64,000 bases of DNA, taken from contig NC_044930.1 in the NCBI RefSeq assembly GCF_003576645.1, positions 12,917,907-12,981,906 on the forward strand, read 5' to 3'. Positions 45,401-58,060 of the stretch are shown piece after piece; the stretch's first letter is position 1; the number at the start of each line of letters is the position of its first letter. The stretch is from Ipomoea triloba. Lineage: Eukaryota; Streptophyta; Magnoliopsida; Solanales; Convolvulaceae. The notes under the pieces were generated by a model. It was not told where the DNA came from and did not search any database. It was given only the letters and a program-made list of their open reading frames with translations. Position numbers and translations under genes: made by a program.

Positions 45401-47676
45401 TATACTTATTAGGGGTTGGACACTTTTAGTCCGTCATAAAAAAATTTGCCACATTTTGGCCACTCTTATTGTGACGGTGCCACTTTTGGTCCTCCGTCTA
45501 AATTGCGGTATATTGAACGTTTAAATGAGGGGTTTTTTCTCAGCCTTTAATTAGCCCTCTCCTTCCTCTCAATTGCTTGAGAGAAATGATGGCGAACCGA
45601 ATTGAACCTGGCCACAGGGCCTTCCTGAACTGATCCCGACGGCGAAGAAGATGATGCAGAAGCGAAAGACCCCGCCGAAATCTATCATGCCCAACAAAGC
45701 TGTTATGATTTAAGATATACCAATAAAGATGAGATGGTGGAGAAAGATTGGTTGCAAATGGCTGCAAACTGTTCTTATTTGAGAAGCCAATACTGTCGGA
45801 AACACTGCCTCTAGATACTACAACTACTAATGCGGAGAAAGTAGCCGGCATTAGGTTTTCTTAAACGATGACCGCTTTTGTTAGTATTTTTGGTCGGCAA
45901 CTACATTTCTCGAGTCCCACCATTTCTTCCCATCTGTTCTCCTGCACCTCCCTAACTTTGGATAAGTTGTATTGGAGAATACCAGATGGAAACTGCCAAA
46001 ATATTAACACCACTTCAATTCTAATTATAGATTTGCAGACCTCATTTATTTATCTAAAGAAAAAGCCCTTTATTGCACTACATAACCAGCACAAAATCAA
46101 GATAATGTCTTTGACAATATGTGCAGTCATACCATGAAAAGGACAGAACTAAATTACCTCATCAAAAAGCACAATTTCAAAGAAAGTCAAAAATTTAATT
46201 AAACTGGTATCCTTACAAACCAAGATTCTGTTGTGGAAGATGGTGTGAAAAGACATGGTTTTAGCACATACAAGATTGTGCTTGGATTTTAAAACTCAAA
46301 ACTGAAAACCCATGCAAGGAAGAAACAGTTTTTAATTTCCAAAAAAGCCATAAGCAGATCAAATCTTAACCCAATTTAAAAATCAACTCAAGTTTAGAGG
46401 CGGATAGCCAGGGAATCATTTCCCTTCCAAAACGAGGAGAAGCTGAGTATTTGCTTGTCAGATTCAGAGACTGGCTTGGCATTAGATTTCAGCATTGCGG
46501 CTGTGGAAGTTTTAGCAACCTTGGTTTCTCTCCAGTCATCTTCACCAACCGTCGCAAACCGCTTTTCCTATTTGAGAAATCTACCAGATCCACACAGCGT
46601 CTGCTTGGTCTCAACATAAAAAACAGTAGAGGAAACAGCTACAGAGAAAACACAGCAGTTGAGGGAATTTATCGGCTAGGAAATGCGGATGATTAAGCAA
46701 GAAAAACTTGGTCATAATAATTGCGACCGCGGCCAACCGGCGAGCAAGACTGCAGGAGCAGCGGAGCGGCTTTTCACTTTCCAGATTTGAGATTTCGATT
46801 GCGATTTTCGAATTTCGGTCAGGTTGTTTCAATCCTTTTTGTTGTTTGCCTTGTCTTGCTTGCTGATTAACTGATTTTGCTTAATTGCTCAATATCTTGT
46901 GTGGTTTATTGACTTTATAATGTCCATGTGACAAGCGAAAATTTGAATGTTCGGAGCAATCAAGGCTTTTTCATTCTTTTTAGAACTAGATTGATAGATT
47001 TGAAATATAGAATTCTCCAGCATAGCTGAAGCCAAATAAGATTTTCAGCTTGTGAAATTGGATATGGATGTTTATTTCAATTGTTCACTTGCTCTGATTT
47101 GCTTATTTTTGGAAAAATATGTTTCCACTTCAGCCAGATTGTTTGTATGTATGTATGTAGGATTCATCCAACTATGGATATACTTCAACGAAAAGCTTTA
47201 ATGAACCCAAACAAGGATTTTGGGGTGCACTTGCCAGGAAAGCAAAATCCATTATTAATGATGATATTGTGGACCAACAACAACATGAAGCTATGGGAAG
47301 AACAAGGACACAGCAGATGTCTGATACCACAACAAGGGATAAGGTCAGAAATAGGTTTTGAAAGTCAGAAACTTATTTAACATGTGAATAATTTATGATT
47401 TTAGTAAATTTTTCGCTCCTGGAGCAGGGTGCTTGTCAATTGATCAAATGTTCCATTTCATTGCTACTCACATTTTAGGTAGATATGTAACTGTTATTCA
47501 TGACTTAATCAATTTTTATTCAGTTTTTGTTCATAACAAAAAAAGTTTGAATTTGTTTCAATTTTTTTGCATTTTTCTCTTTTGTAATTTTTCTTCGGTT
47601 CGCGGTTTATTTATACTTTGATAGGGCCCCACTTATTTATCAGCACAGGGCCACGTAAATCAAAAGTCCGGCCCTG
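45401..47676. mobile_element. Transposon-like region with captured coding scraps
   Basis: It ends at 47,676 with TCCGGCCCTG, preceded by 'atactttgatagggcccc'; the reverse complement matches the left end of the hAT at 53,321. Inside are coding-like pieces. On the plus strand near 47,160-47,350 it reads YGYTSTKSFNEPKQGFWGAL, then ARKAKSIINDD. On the minus strand near 46,400-46,540 it reads VAKTSTAAMLKSNAKP then SESDKQILSFSSFWKGNDS, and a stop. I do not recognise the genes. The opposite terminus was not found, so the borders are a guess. Confidence 0.4.
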
Positions 47677-47852
47677 TATATTTGTATACCTAGTGGTGTA
47701 TTTTTTGGTGATGCGTACCTAATGGTACATATTTGTGTTGTGCAATTTTTTAACATTGGGTGGTGTATATATGCATACCTAGTGGTGCACCGGCACTGAC
47801 CGCACGTTAAGGCGCGACCACACCTGAACTCTACTATATATATATATATATA

Positions 47853-48178
47853 TATAGTTAAGATCATATGAGATCACTTGTTTAGGTAAGATTGTGAGAT
47901 CAGATCTTGTGCATCCATTTAATAATTTAATGGTCTAGATTGATTTAAGATGCTAGTTGAAGTGTGCGCGAACGGTAATAAAATGTGTGCGAATGATGAT
48001 TAAGTATGTGTGGACAGTGATTAAATGTGTGCGAACGGTGATTGATGTACAAGGTTTGATCTAAAAATGTGTGCAAACGAAGTGTGTGTTTATGTCAATC
48101 AATCTAGACCATTAAAAAATATTACATGGATGCACAAGATCTGATCTCACGATCTTAACTAAACAAGTGATCTCATTA
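47853..48178. mobile_element. Foldback MITE in TA microsatellite
   Basis: The left arm (about 47,853-47,940: 'gagatcacttgtttag', 'gatcagatcttgtgcatcca', 'ttaatggtctagatt') is repeated in inverted order at about 48,100-48,178. The loop contains four variants of 'tgtgtgcgaacggtgatt'. Both ends meet TA-rich tracts. Confidence 0.75.
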
Positions 48179-48192
48179 TTGGAACCCTACCC

Positions 48193-48223
<31 letters not shown>

Positions 48224-48254
48224 ATATATATACATACATACATATATATATATA

Positions 48255-48493
48255 GGGTCATGTTCAGGTGTGGCCGTGCTCTCCCGTGCGGTTCACACCA
48301 CTCAATGTTACGAAATACACCACTCAATGTTAAGAAACACACCACACAAATATGCACTGTGGTGTGTTTCTTAACATTATGGTGTGTTTCATTGTGGTGT
48401 GTTTCTTAACATTGAGTGGTGTATTTTGTAATATTGAGTGGTGTGTGACCGCACGACCGCACGGGAGAGCACGGCCGCATTTGAACCAAAATC
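48255..48493. mobile_element. Second foldback MITE (near-perfect hairpin)
   Basis: The left arm ('ggccgtgctctcccgtgcgg', 'acaccactcaatgtta', 'ttaagaaacacaccac') pairs with the right arm up to 'ccgcacgggagagcacggcc'. The arms are about 100 bp. A single related arm is at 47,690-47,830. Confidence 0.8.
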
Positions 48494-48506
48494 TATATAT
48501 ATATAC

Positions 48507-48547
<41 letters not shown>

Positions 48548-48649
48548 TATATATATATTATATATATATGTATGTATATACATACATACATATGTATATA
48601 TGTATACATATACATACATATGTACATATGTATGTATGTATATACATAC

Positions 48650-48710
<61 letters not shown>

Positions 48711-48803
48711 TATATACATATGTATGTATATACATACATACATATGTATGTATATGTATACATATACATACATATGTACATATGTATGTATGTATATACA
48801 TAC

Positions 48804-48842
<39 letters not shown>

Positions 48843-48895
48843 CATACATATGTATGTATATACATACATATACATACATATATATATATATATGT
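48494..48895. repeat. TA/TATG/TACA microsatellite with duplicated palindromic block
   Basis: About 400 bp of TA, TATG and TACA words. A block of roughly 95 bp ('tatgtatgtatatacatac...') occurs at about 48,565 and again at 48,720, and is itself palindromic. Open frames on both strands (Ile/Tyr/Met/His-only proteins) are simple-repeat translations. Confidence 0.9.
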
Positions 48896-49453
48896 ACAGG
48901 TCCTTAATCAGGTTTAGAACCATGTCCCAAGTGAGAACGTAAGGATATATCCAAACCATTGATCTAGTAGATCTAACGGTTGAAATAAACAAAATTTTGT
49001 ATTACCTCCCCTATAAAAAGTGTGGACACATCCACACCCTCCATCTTGAAAAATCAAAGGCTAGGATCTTACCATTACTAAACTTTCAAATTTGTAATAA
49101 TTATAAAATGAACCTAGCTCTTAAAAGTTTTCAATAATTACAAAATTTTGACCCGTGTTTTTTTATTAAAACCCTCAACCATTGATAAACCCTAATAGAC
49201 GGCTGAGATCAGTCATCACTTTTTACAAGAGGACCTATCCCACTATTTATGGTGAGACAGGTCCTCCCTCGCTCATGGCCATATTCTTCATCATCCCAAA
49301 TTTTAAGTTGAAGACAAGAATATAAAAACTATTAGCACATAATATTTAACATTTGAACATTAAAATTTCCAAATAAGAATATTTCACATATAGCATGGAT
49401 CTCTAGTAACATTTGAAACATTTCACACGACATAAAGAAGAGTAACTACTTAC
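48896..49453. other. Spacer, possible MITE remnant
   Basis: 'gtgagaacgtaaggatatat' and 'gacctatcccactatttatg' look like transposon subterminal sequence. The helicase exon that should follow 49,454 (HA2-region start) is not seen here. Confidence 0.4.
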
Positions 49454-50989
49454 AGCCAATGGTTCTGGTGGTTGAAGAGCTGCAGAGAGAAATTCTGCAA
49501 TACTTCCAACTTGCAAACTCTTTATTTGCAGGCAAAGAGAATTGAGAGGAGTTCTTAGAAGTTCAGGTAATTGATACTCTGCAAAAGCTTCATAAACACA
49601 TTGTGGGTACAAGTTGTAGCACTCGCCTGACTGCACACGACCAGCCCTACCCCTTCTCTGAAAATCATAATAAAAGATGGTTATTTTGCCTGGTGTATGT
49701 TGAGGGGGCACTTGGATAGTTAGATAGTTGGCATATACCCATAGAACTTAGTCAAGATTAAGGTTCAGATGCTCCATGTCATTAAAAATAAAAACAAACC
49801 AAGAAATGGTTTCTTTGGATAAGCATAGATGATGTTAGGCCTGAAAATAGTGTGGGTATGCAAACCTATTAAAATGCTTCACCTATTCAATGGGATTTTT
49901 ATTTGACAATGTTTACAAAAGTTAACAAATCCTGAAAAACACTGCAGCACAAGCTGCACGGCAATAACATTGTTGCCCAAAAGCATGCTTTAATATTTCT
50001 ATATCAACACCAGCAAATACATTGACATAATACTAGTCTTTTTCCCTTTTTTATTGGTAAATAAAGAAACAAAAAGAGAACAAAGGGCAAGTTGTAGGCT
50101 GTCAAATGTAAAAGTAAAGCAAATTTTTTGAGAACAAAGTACAGCTTAAGACCAAGTCATTCTGCTATAGCAAGGCAATCATTTAGAACCCTTTCATTTT
50201 TACATTTGATGGGCAACAAAGGGTGATGTAAAGTAAGTTATTATCAATAAGGTGATACTACAAACAGAGTAGTAACTTTCTCATTACAGTAAAGCACAAG
50301 TGGAGAAAATAATTACCTGTCTAGCAGAGGCTTGTGATATCCACGAAGGTAGCAAACAAGGTGTATTATTGAGTGCATCATAAGTTGTCTCCTTTGCTTT
50401 TCCACAATCGACTACGAACACTACATCATTAATAGTAATACTCGCCTCAGCCATATTTGTAGCAAGTACAATTTTCCGAACATTTTGAGGTGGCCTCTCA
50501 AATATGAGTTTCTGTTGGTAAAAAAATCACAAGGGAATAAGTTACAGTGTTTTAATGGATCTGCAACTTGTGTATAAAATATATTAAAGAGAGAGAGAGA
50601 GACGAAGAAGGTGATACACACCCAGAATCAGGCAAATCAGAATACATAAGGAAAGGCTTAACGCAAGGGATTTGACAAGAATAAAATCAAAGGCACAATC
50701 ATATCAACAATATCTCCTTTTCCATAATTATTTATTTCCTAGCACTATAAATTAGAACCTCTAGATGAGAGTAAATCATCCAATCTTTATCCTTAGTCTT
50801 TAAGCTTTAGAAGCTGGGCAAGAGCCTAAAACTCTTGTTGGGGAAAGTCTTGTGACTTCCTGTTTCTCTTCTTTTTTTTTAATTTCCAGTCAATAAAATT
50901 ACGTCCTTGTTCTTATCTCTAACAGAAGGAAAGATGAACATGAAATGCACACAAGTCATAGGCTATATTTGCATCAAGTATTATTTTAC

Positions 50990-51130
50990 AAACACTTTGA
51001 AGTGGCTCCTCAAATTTGAGTTATGTTGGTAAAAACTAAAATCATAAACCAACTAACAAGGAAATAAATTTCACCGTTTAAGGGATCTGTGACTTGTGCA
51101 TAAAGGTACAGAGAATAGAAAAAAATGAGA
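50990..51130. repeat. Diverged duplicate of helicase exon edge
   Basis: 'ctttgaagtggctcctcaaatttgagttatgttggtaaaaa' and the following 100 bp repeat 50,482-50,600 (exon edge plus intron) in the same orientation, about 510 bp apart, with decay. A second local tandem pair ('gtcttgttct...cctttcctatc') is at about 51,622 and 51,702. Other intron sequence between 50,512 and 52,502 shows no gene. Confidence 0.6.
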
Positions 51131-53040
51131 TGCACTTAGATCCCATGGACTATGATAAAATACCTGAATTTAAAAAATGGCAATGTCAACAGAAAACATA
51201 AAAAGCTGTCACTACAAGTAAAGAATTCCATAAAATGGATTAGGCCAAATTTAAAGGATTACATAGGATTGAAGTCAAATCTTTAGGACCACAATACCAA
51301 ATCTCACAACTTAACTATCTCCTTTTCCCATCTTATTCTCTCAATTGCTGAAAATGAATACGAGCAATAAAACCAGTCCATTTATCAGCTAAAAATACAA
51401 ATAAGCAAAATAATCATTCAACAGAAAACTATAAATATAGAGTGAAGGGATTAGAAAAACAATCAACAGTTTGCAAGAATCTAATAACAAAGTCAACCGA
51501 ATCCTAGCAAGACATCAAGCAGAAAGCTTAGAATTATCTCTAAATGCTAATTGGCTTGGAATGCTCCATAGAAGAAGAGAAGATGATGAAGATGAAGACA
51601 ACAAGGCCAGTTACTTAGAAGTATGTCTTGTTCTACATCCCTTTCCTATCTTGTAGAAAAGGATCCTATGATCCTAAACTAATATTATCTGCAATTAGAA
51701 GTTTGTCTTGTTCTGCATGCCTTTCCTATCTGATAGCAAAGCATCCTATGATTCTGAACTAACATTGTATTGGGTAGAAAAACCCAAGTTTGTCCATTAA
51801 TAGGATATATTGAATTAGTGTCCTGAATTCATTTCTTTTATGTAATATAAATTGTAGGGCTTTATTAATAACCATTGCTTGATCTTAACCAATGGAATGG
51901 ACTAGATTCCTAGAGATGATAGTATGGACTATTATCTTTCCAAGCAAAATGCTCTATAGTATATGAGAGCGAAGAAGTTGTTGGTTGAATATAAAGCCCC
52001 TTAAATTGATGCACAGTTGCAGACAGTTAATATTTGGGAGCAATTAGAGAATGCAGCAGGATCCCATTTTGGGGGAATGAGTAGAAGCGATAACAAGATT
52101 GTTTTCAGAGTGGAACATCTTTCACAGTCCAAGGAGGCCATAATATGTGGCTCCCCAATAGATAAGTAGTAATCTGAAACTGGAGGCAGACATCATCAGA
52201 AACATAAAGTCTCTGAAAAAAAAATGGAATGAAATATACCATGAAATGATTGGAGCATTGTTAAAATCAACTTCAGTTGTCAAATAAGGCAGTTCAAATT
52301 TTTTAGGTTTCCAATTGTCAAGAACATAATAATAGCAACAATACTAGTTCTAAAAAAAATATGAAAGCCATAAATACTAACACAGCACCTGGAAATCTAA
52401 CCTGTCAAGATAATGGAAATATTCTCTTCACAGTGATGAGAAAAAAAACTACTACGTATAAAACTAAAATCTAACAAAAGAAGAAAAGAGGGGCAGTTTT
52501 ACCTGCTCTGAAGTTGCCATTGAACCATGGCATGTAAGCACCAATACTCTGTTGGGGTCACCCAAGAGGGGATGAGCTTTAAGTTGATCCCTCAAACAGC
52601 TAATATCTTCCCAACCAGTCATAAATACTAACACAGCACCTGGTCTCTCCTTTCGACATATATGACACAAGACAGCCTTATATCCTGTCGTTTCCAGTAC
52701 ATCTTCAAGAAAATGAGCTCTTACAGGGTATGTGAAGCCCTACAATTGTTACATGCCCCATTAGCCAAAACCATTCATATATGCTCAGTTTGCCAGAGGG
52801 CTCTACATTGTACGCCCTTTAATTAAATTAAATAACAAAAAATAAGGAGAAGAAAAGCACAAAACACTATCCAGAAGTATTGATGCATTGAATTTGTGCA
52901 TGCATAGAAAAGCTGGAGGTCTTATTGGAGTAAATTATTATTAAAAAAAAAAAAAAGAAACAAAAACAAAAAAAACTTGGATCACAGATCAGTGGCGTCC
53001 AAAGCTTTCGTTTCAGGGGAGGGTCCGGTCCAATTTCAAG

Positions 53041-54480
53041 TTTTCAACCGGTTAGATTCAAAATGGCCCGGTTATCCACTTGAGGGGGAGTGTTAAGAGT
53101 CCCAAATTGATAAAATAAGAGAGAATATATGGGTTTATAAGGTCATGGGTTAGACGAGCTAATTGGTCGGATTCCATCTTTTAGTGTGGTTTGGCTCATG
53201 TGCATTATAGCCCAATTGAGTGACATTGATCCAATCTTAGATTATAACACTTGTAAATATGTATATATGTGTGTACTAAGCCACTGGATTACAAAGATAA
53301 TAAAGAGCATAGCGTTTCAGCAGGGCCGGTTTTTTGATTTGAGTGGCCCCGTGCTGGTAAATAAATGAGGCCCTATCAAAGTATAAATAAATTGTGAATT
53401 GAAGGAAAATTACTAAGAGAAAAATGCAAAAAACTAAAACAAATTCGAACTTTATTTATTATAAAAAAAATCTAACATAAAGCAAACTAGAGATCTTTTA
53501 TTTAAAAAAGAGATGTCATTCTAATGATGCATATGAATTTTCATTACAGTCAGTTGTGAACAAGATTATAAATGAAATAATCCTTTAAACAGCTATTACC
53601 AAGAAAGAGATTCACCTTTTGCTCTCCATCTTGTGCTTCAACACAGGTATAGGAAAACATGTTTGATAGCCCCTTATAATACACTTTCAGACCTCTCGAC
53701 CTCTCGACCTTCAGTACTTTTACAACTCCTTTGCTTAAATAGAAAGAAACCAAGTAAACCTTAACTAAAGGGATTTTGGGTAAGGCAACATTACTTCAAA
53801 AAGGAACTCCTTGTTTACCAATTTTGACTGCAAATTATATCTTTATGAAAAATAATACAAAAATATCAGGTTTAATCTATTTCTAAGTTCTAACCGCAGT
53901 AAAATAACATCTTATACATGTAAGATAACCATTTTCATATACTTCCAACTACAATAACATAACATCTTAACAATGGTACGGTAACAGACATGAAATTCAA
54001 AGAAAACATGAAGATAAAAGACAGAATTTTTAAAGGAGACAACTTTGTTCCATTTCAGAAGTTCAAATATCTGCCCTATAGTGTTCTAAAAAAGAAAAGT
54101 ATTATCGAACTTATCTAAGCCTCACAAGACGCCAGTCGCTTCTGGCCTTCCGCAGCTCCTCGCCTCGCCCTCGAAGAAACAGACAGATGCAGAAATACGG
54201 AGGGACTGAACGAGAATGTTGCGGTGTAGAATTTAGATTAGAGGAAAACCTAATTCTGGTCCAAATTAATCACAAATATATATACTATAACTATTGGGCT
54301 GGATTAGGGGCCCCCAAAATTTTGGGGCCCTGTGCTATTGGGCTGCTTGCACAGCCCAAAATCCGGCCCTGCGTTTCAGAAACTTTCTTTACTATTAACA
54401 TGTCCCACATCATGTTTTATGTATGTATGTTAGAGAGTTCACTTGTAAATAGTAGCCCATTGTAATACTTAATAAACACA
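53041..54480 (+). mobile_element. Truncated copia-like 3' end with LTR, split by hAT
   Basis: A purine-rich tract 'ttgagggggag' is followed at 53,091 by an LTR start TGTTAAGAGTCCC. The LTR continues to 53,320 and resumes after the hAT at about 54,380, running to about 54,470 ('gtaatacttaataaacac'). There is no pol or gag. It lies in a helicase intron. Confidence 0.65.
53321..54371. mobile_element. Non-autonomous hAT element, 8-bp TSD
   Basis: Terminal inverted repeats CAGGGCCGG...CCGGCCCTG, flanked by CGTTTCAG at 53,313-53,320 and 54,372-54,379. The interior has no transposase; 'gtggccccgtgctggtaaat' near the left end also occurs, diverged, at the 47,676 terminus. Confidence 0.92.
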
Positions 54481-56826
54481 CACACACACACATAAAAAAA
54501 AATTAAAATTTAAAAAAAAAAAAAATCCTCCCTTTATATTTATTTTGTTTATTATAAGAATAGTTGGCAACTAAGAACTTAAGACAGAACAAAAACTTAC
54601 TGGAATGTGAATCGTTGGTGCTCCTCCAAAATAACCGGAAAATAAATCAGCATTAAGAGTAGCACTCATTAAAATCAGTCTCAAATCTCGCCGTCTTGGA
54701 AGAAGATCCTTTAGCACAATCAGTAAGAAGTTTGCAATGAGAAAAGAGAAGAAACCGCACAACAAAATCAAATTGAATACTCTTTTACTTGAGAAAGAGT
54801 AAACCAGATATGTTAACTCATTACCTTCATTCATGCCTCGCTCATGAATCTCATCAACAAAGACATGGGTAATACCATCAAGATTGCGATCACTCAATAG
54901 CCGCCGTAGCAAAATACCACTTGTACAAAAGAGAAGATGTGTATTTTTTCCTTTCATCCCCTCCAATCGCACTTTATAACCAACCTATCAAAAATTTTAT
55001 GTGAAGGACAGCAACTAAATAAAGAAATTTTCAAATTGGAGATAATAAGCCAACTAAAAAAGATCTGAAATTCAAAAGACCTATGCTTCACAAAAAGAGA
55101 ACTACTGCTCAACAAAATTGGAGTAGAAACATAAAATGATAAATAAATAAACAAATAAAAGGGAAAGTAGCATACAGATTCTCCAAGAGGTTCACCCCTC
55201 TCTGTAGCCACTCTTTCTCCAACAGCCATTGCAGATATTCTTCGAGGCTGCGTGCAAATTATGCTACAGAATGCACCACGACCAGATTCAATTTCAGATT
55301 CCAAAATGTACTGAGAGAGTTGGGTAGTCTTACCACATCCAGTCTCACCAGAAATTACCACAACCTGTTTTAATACAGATAAAGTAGGATATCTTAATAT
55401 GCAAATAGATTTTGAAAATCAAGGAAATGTAATCTATTCACTGTTACAATATTGAATATCCAGATGGATTTTGGAGAGTGAGACAATAGAATCTAATCAC
55501 CATTACAATTTTGAATAAGTAAACAAATTTTGCAAATACAAATTTCAAAATACATTCACCCTTTTCCTTCTTCATATTAACAACATGCACAACGAACTTA
55601 GAAACCTGGCCTTTGTTGTGTTTAACAATAATTTTCTTCAACAATATATAAACTATAGCAAAACGAAAAGTTCAGGGCCCTAAGCTAATTCTTCAGTGTC
55701 CTTTCAGTTATAGAATGTGCTCACATTTTCTCCTCAAATTACAAAAAAGCTCAAAATCAAGATAATAGAATCTTATAAGCCTTTTCAGTGCATAAGTGCA
55801 ATCATGCACTTCTTCAAATGCACGAACAACTAGAACATTTTCTCATCAGCTTTAAGGTGGAAGACTCCTTAACTTCAGAGAAAGTCAACAAATTAGTACT
55901 CTATCTGCTCCTTCCCTTAATTCCATAAAAAATTTCCTCTTAATAATTTCAAAAGTTTTCCTACATTAAATTCCTACAGTGCCCCTTTCCTTAGATTGAA
56001 ATCAATGATGGATTAATGGGAAGTGTGAACACTGCAATTATGGAAGACAAGAATGAAAGTAAACACTGTAATTAATGGTTAACACTTAACAGTGCATTAA
56101 CTACAGTTTTCCTAAATCCATATTCCTGCCTTCCTAGGGGAGATTTTTTGTAGGACAGGGGGGAGTAGTAGTTCTAGACCTTTTCTGTTCCAAACATTAG
56201 CTATTACAAAGGGAAATAAAAAGCTTTAGAACTTCCTGTCAAAGCAACTATCAAATCAACTGTAGGAATAACACTAGCATTGGGACAGCAAGAATATTCA
56301 ATAAAAAGTAAGCACCAAACATGCACTGACTCAGAGAAAATAGTGTCAGTCCTGTAATCAAACCTGATTGCAAGCAATTGCTTGAAGCAACCTTTCTTTT
56401 TCCTTAAATGATGGAAGAGATTTCCGAAAACCTATCATTTTGTGGCCTTCAGGTGACTCCTGCATTCCATCAGGACAAACATTCCCAAGTAAAAGGATTG
56501 AATGAGAAAAACGTAAATCATCAATTGAAACCAAAAAGGAAAGGTAAATATTGCTTGTAAGGCAACTGTTATAAGGTAAATGCCCAAAGAGATTCCTGAA
56601 CCTATTCTAATTGAGCAATTTTGTGGTGTGTATCTACATTCTACATATCTTCTGCAAAAGATTCCACAAACATACTAGGCTTCAATCACCATGTTGAGAA
56701 GATAGGATCTGGATGTAGATCTACATAGGTTGAAGGGGAAAGTTGCACTTAATCAACATTAGAATGCTATACTATTATCCCAATAATTTGGAGTAATTTG
56801 ACTGCAGTCAATTAGAAATTGTTTGT

Positions 56827-58060
56827 TGTTGAAACATCATAAAGCAAAATCAGGAATGTTTCCATTAGTATAGTGTTTGAGATAGTGGAATGATTTAAGG
56901 AGTATTATTAGGTAGTGGATCATTACCTAATATATAATATTATGGTAGTGGAGTCTTGTCTCTCCCTCTCTCCTATATAAATATGTATAAGTCTATGAAG
57001 ACGAAGATACAGAAATATAAGAATTATAACCATTTCTCCATCCTTGGTTATTCATTTAGTTTCTTCCTAACTGGCGGGTGGTGTTATTCTCCACCCGCCA
57101 GACCTTGATTCTTCCAAATTCAACATGGTATCAGAGCCTAAGATTCTAGGCTATTTTCTTTCTTTCTATTTCTGAAAAAAAAAAAAAAAACACCATTTTT
57201 CCGGCGATACATGGCTGCCCACTTCATTCCGACGCAATTCTAGCTAGTGTGTGAAGAAACTACCACCACAGCCTTACTCGGACCCTCGTCGTGAGGCTTC
57301 GCCTGAAATCCGGTCGCCATCCTCCTCCGCACGCGCCTCCACACGCCACCGCACCGGAAGTTGCAGACTGTTTTCCGGCTATATCTCTCTCCTCCTGTCT
57401 CCGATCAAGGTGCCGTTTCCTCCATTGGGTTCGTCTCGAGGAGACGCACCTAGCAGTGTTTTCAGATCCTTCATCTCTGCCAGTCAACTCGCCGGTCAAC
57501 GGCCAGTCAATGCCGGTCAACAGTCAACTCCGGTCAACTTCGCCGGCAGGCCATTTCCGACAAGTTTTCCGGCAGAAAATTGTGTCGTTCTTCTCATCTT
57601 CATGATCCCGTTCCATCATGCTGTTACTGCTTCCTGTCTTCATCTCTCTCTCTCTCACTTTCAGCACAGCAGAATAGCTCCAGCAGAATAGCTCTAGCAG
57701 CAGCGGCTAGGTTCTCCTCAGGCAACAGCAATGGCGACCTTTAGTGGCAACTAGATCTCAGCTTGCTAAGGGGGGAAGAAATCCCTCCAAGAAACCTTAT
57801 TGCATTGTTCTAAAGTTTTTTGCAGCAGGCTGCTGCAGTTTTGCAGCTGGAATTATTGGTTGTTTTATAACTGCATTTCATTTTGGTGTGGAAGTTTATA
57901 GGTTGCTGTTGGTCTGGGTAGATGGCAGCATTATCTGCTGATTTCTGTGAATTTGTTGGTAATATTGCAGTAGGTTTGTCTTGATGATGAAGCTGATAAG
58001 GGGAATAATTGGGTAGTAGGTTGTGTTATTTGGTTTATTTCATTTTAACACAAAGAGCTA
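56827..58060 (+). mobile_element. Copia-like 5' LTR plus primer-binding site and leader
   Basis: LTR from TGTTGAAACATC (56,827) to ...TTCAACA (57,125), with 'tcctatataaatatg' as its TATA region near 56,975. It is followed immediately by TGGTATCAGAGC (57,126-57,137), complementary to initiator-methionine tRNA. A leader with a GGTCAA-rich stretch follows to roughly 58,000. No gag, pol or 3' LTR was found. An open frame at 57,251-57,691 lies in the leader and resembles no protein I know. The element occupies the place of a missing helicase exon. Confidence 0.75.

Noticed and set aside
45540..45851. Minus-strand open frame of 103 codons as a gene
   Set aside because: There is no recognisable domain, splice context or conservation with other parts of the window; kept only as part of a possible transposon region.
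48352..48992. Open frames on both strands rich in Ile, Tyr, Met, His and Thr
   Set aside because: They are translations of TA/TATG/TACA simple repeats; every frame stays open because the repeat has no stop in those registers.
57251..57691. 146-codon frame rich in Ser/Pro/Arg
   Set aside because: It lies in the leader just after a copia-like LTR and primer-binding site and has no recognisable domain; long GC-rich leader sequence explains it.
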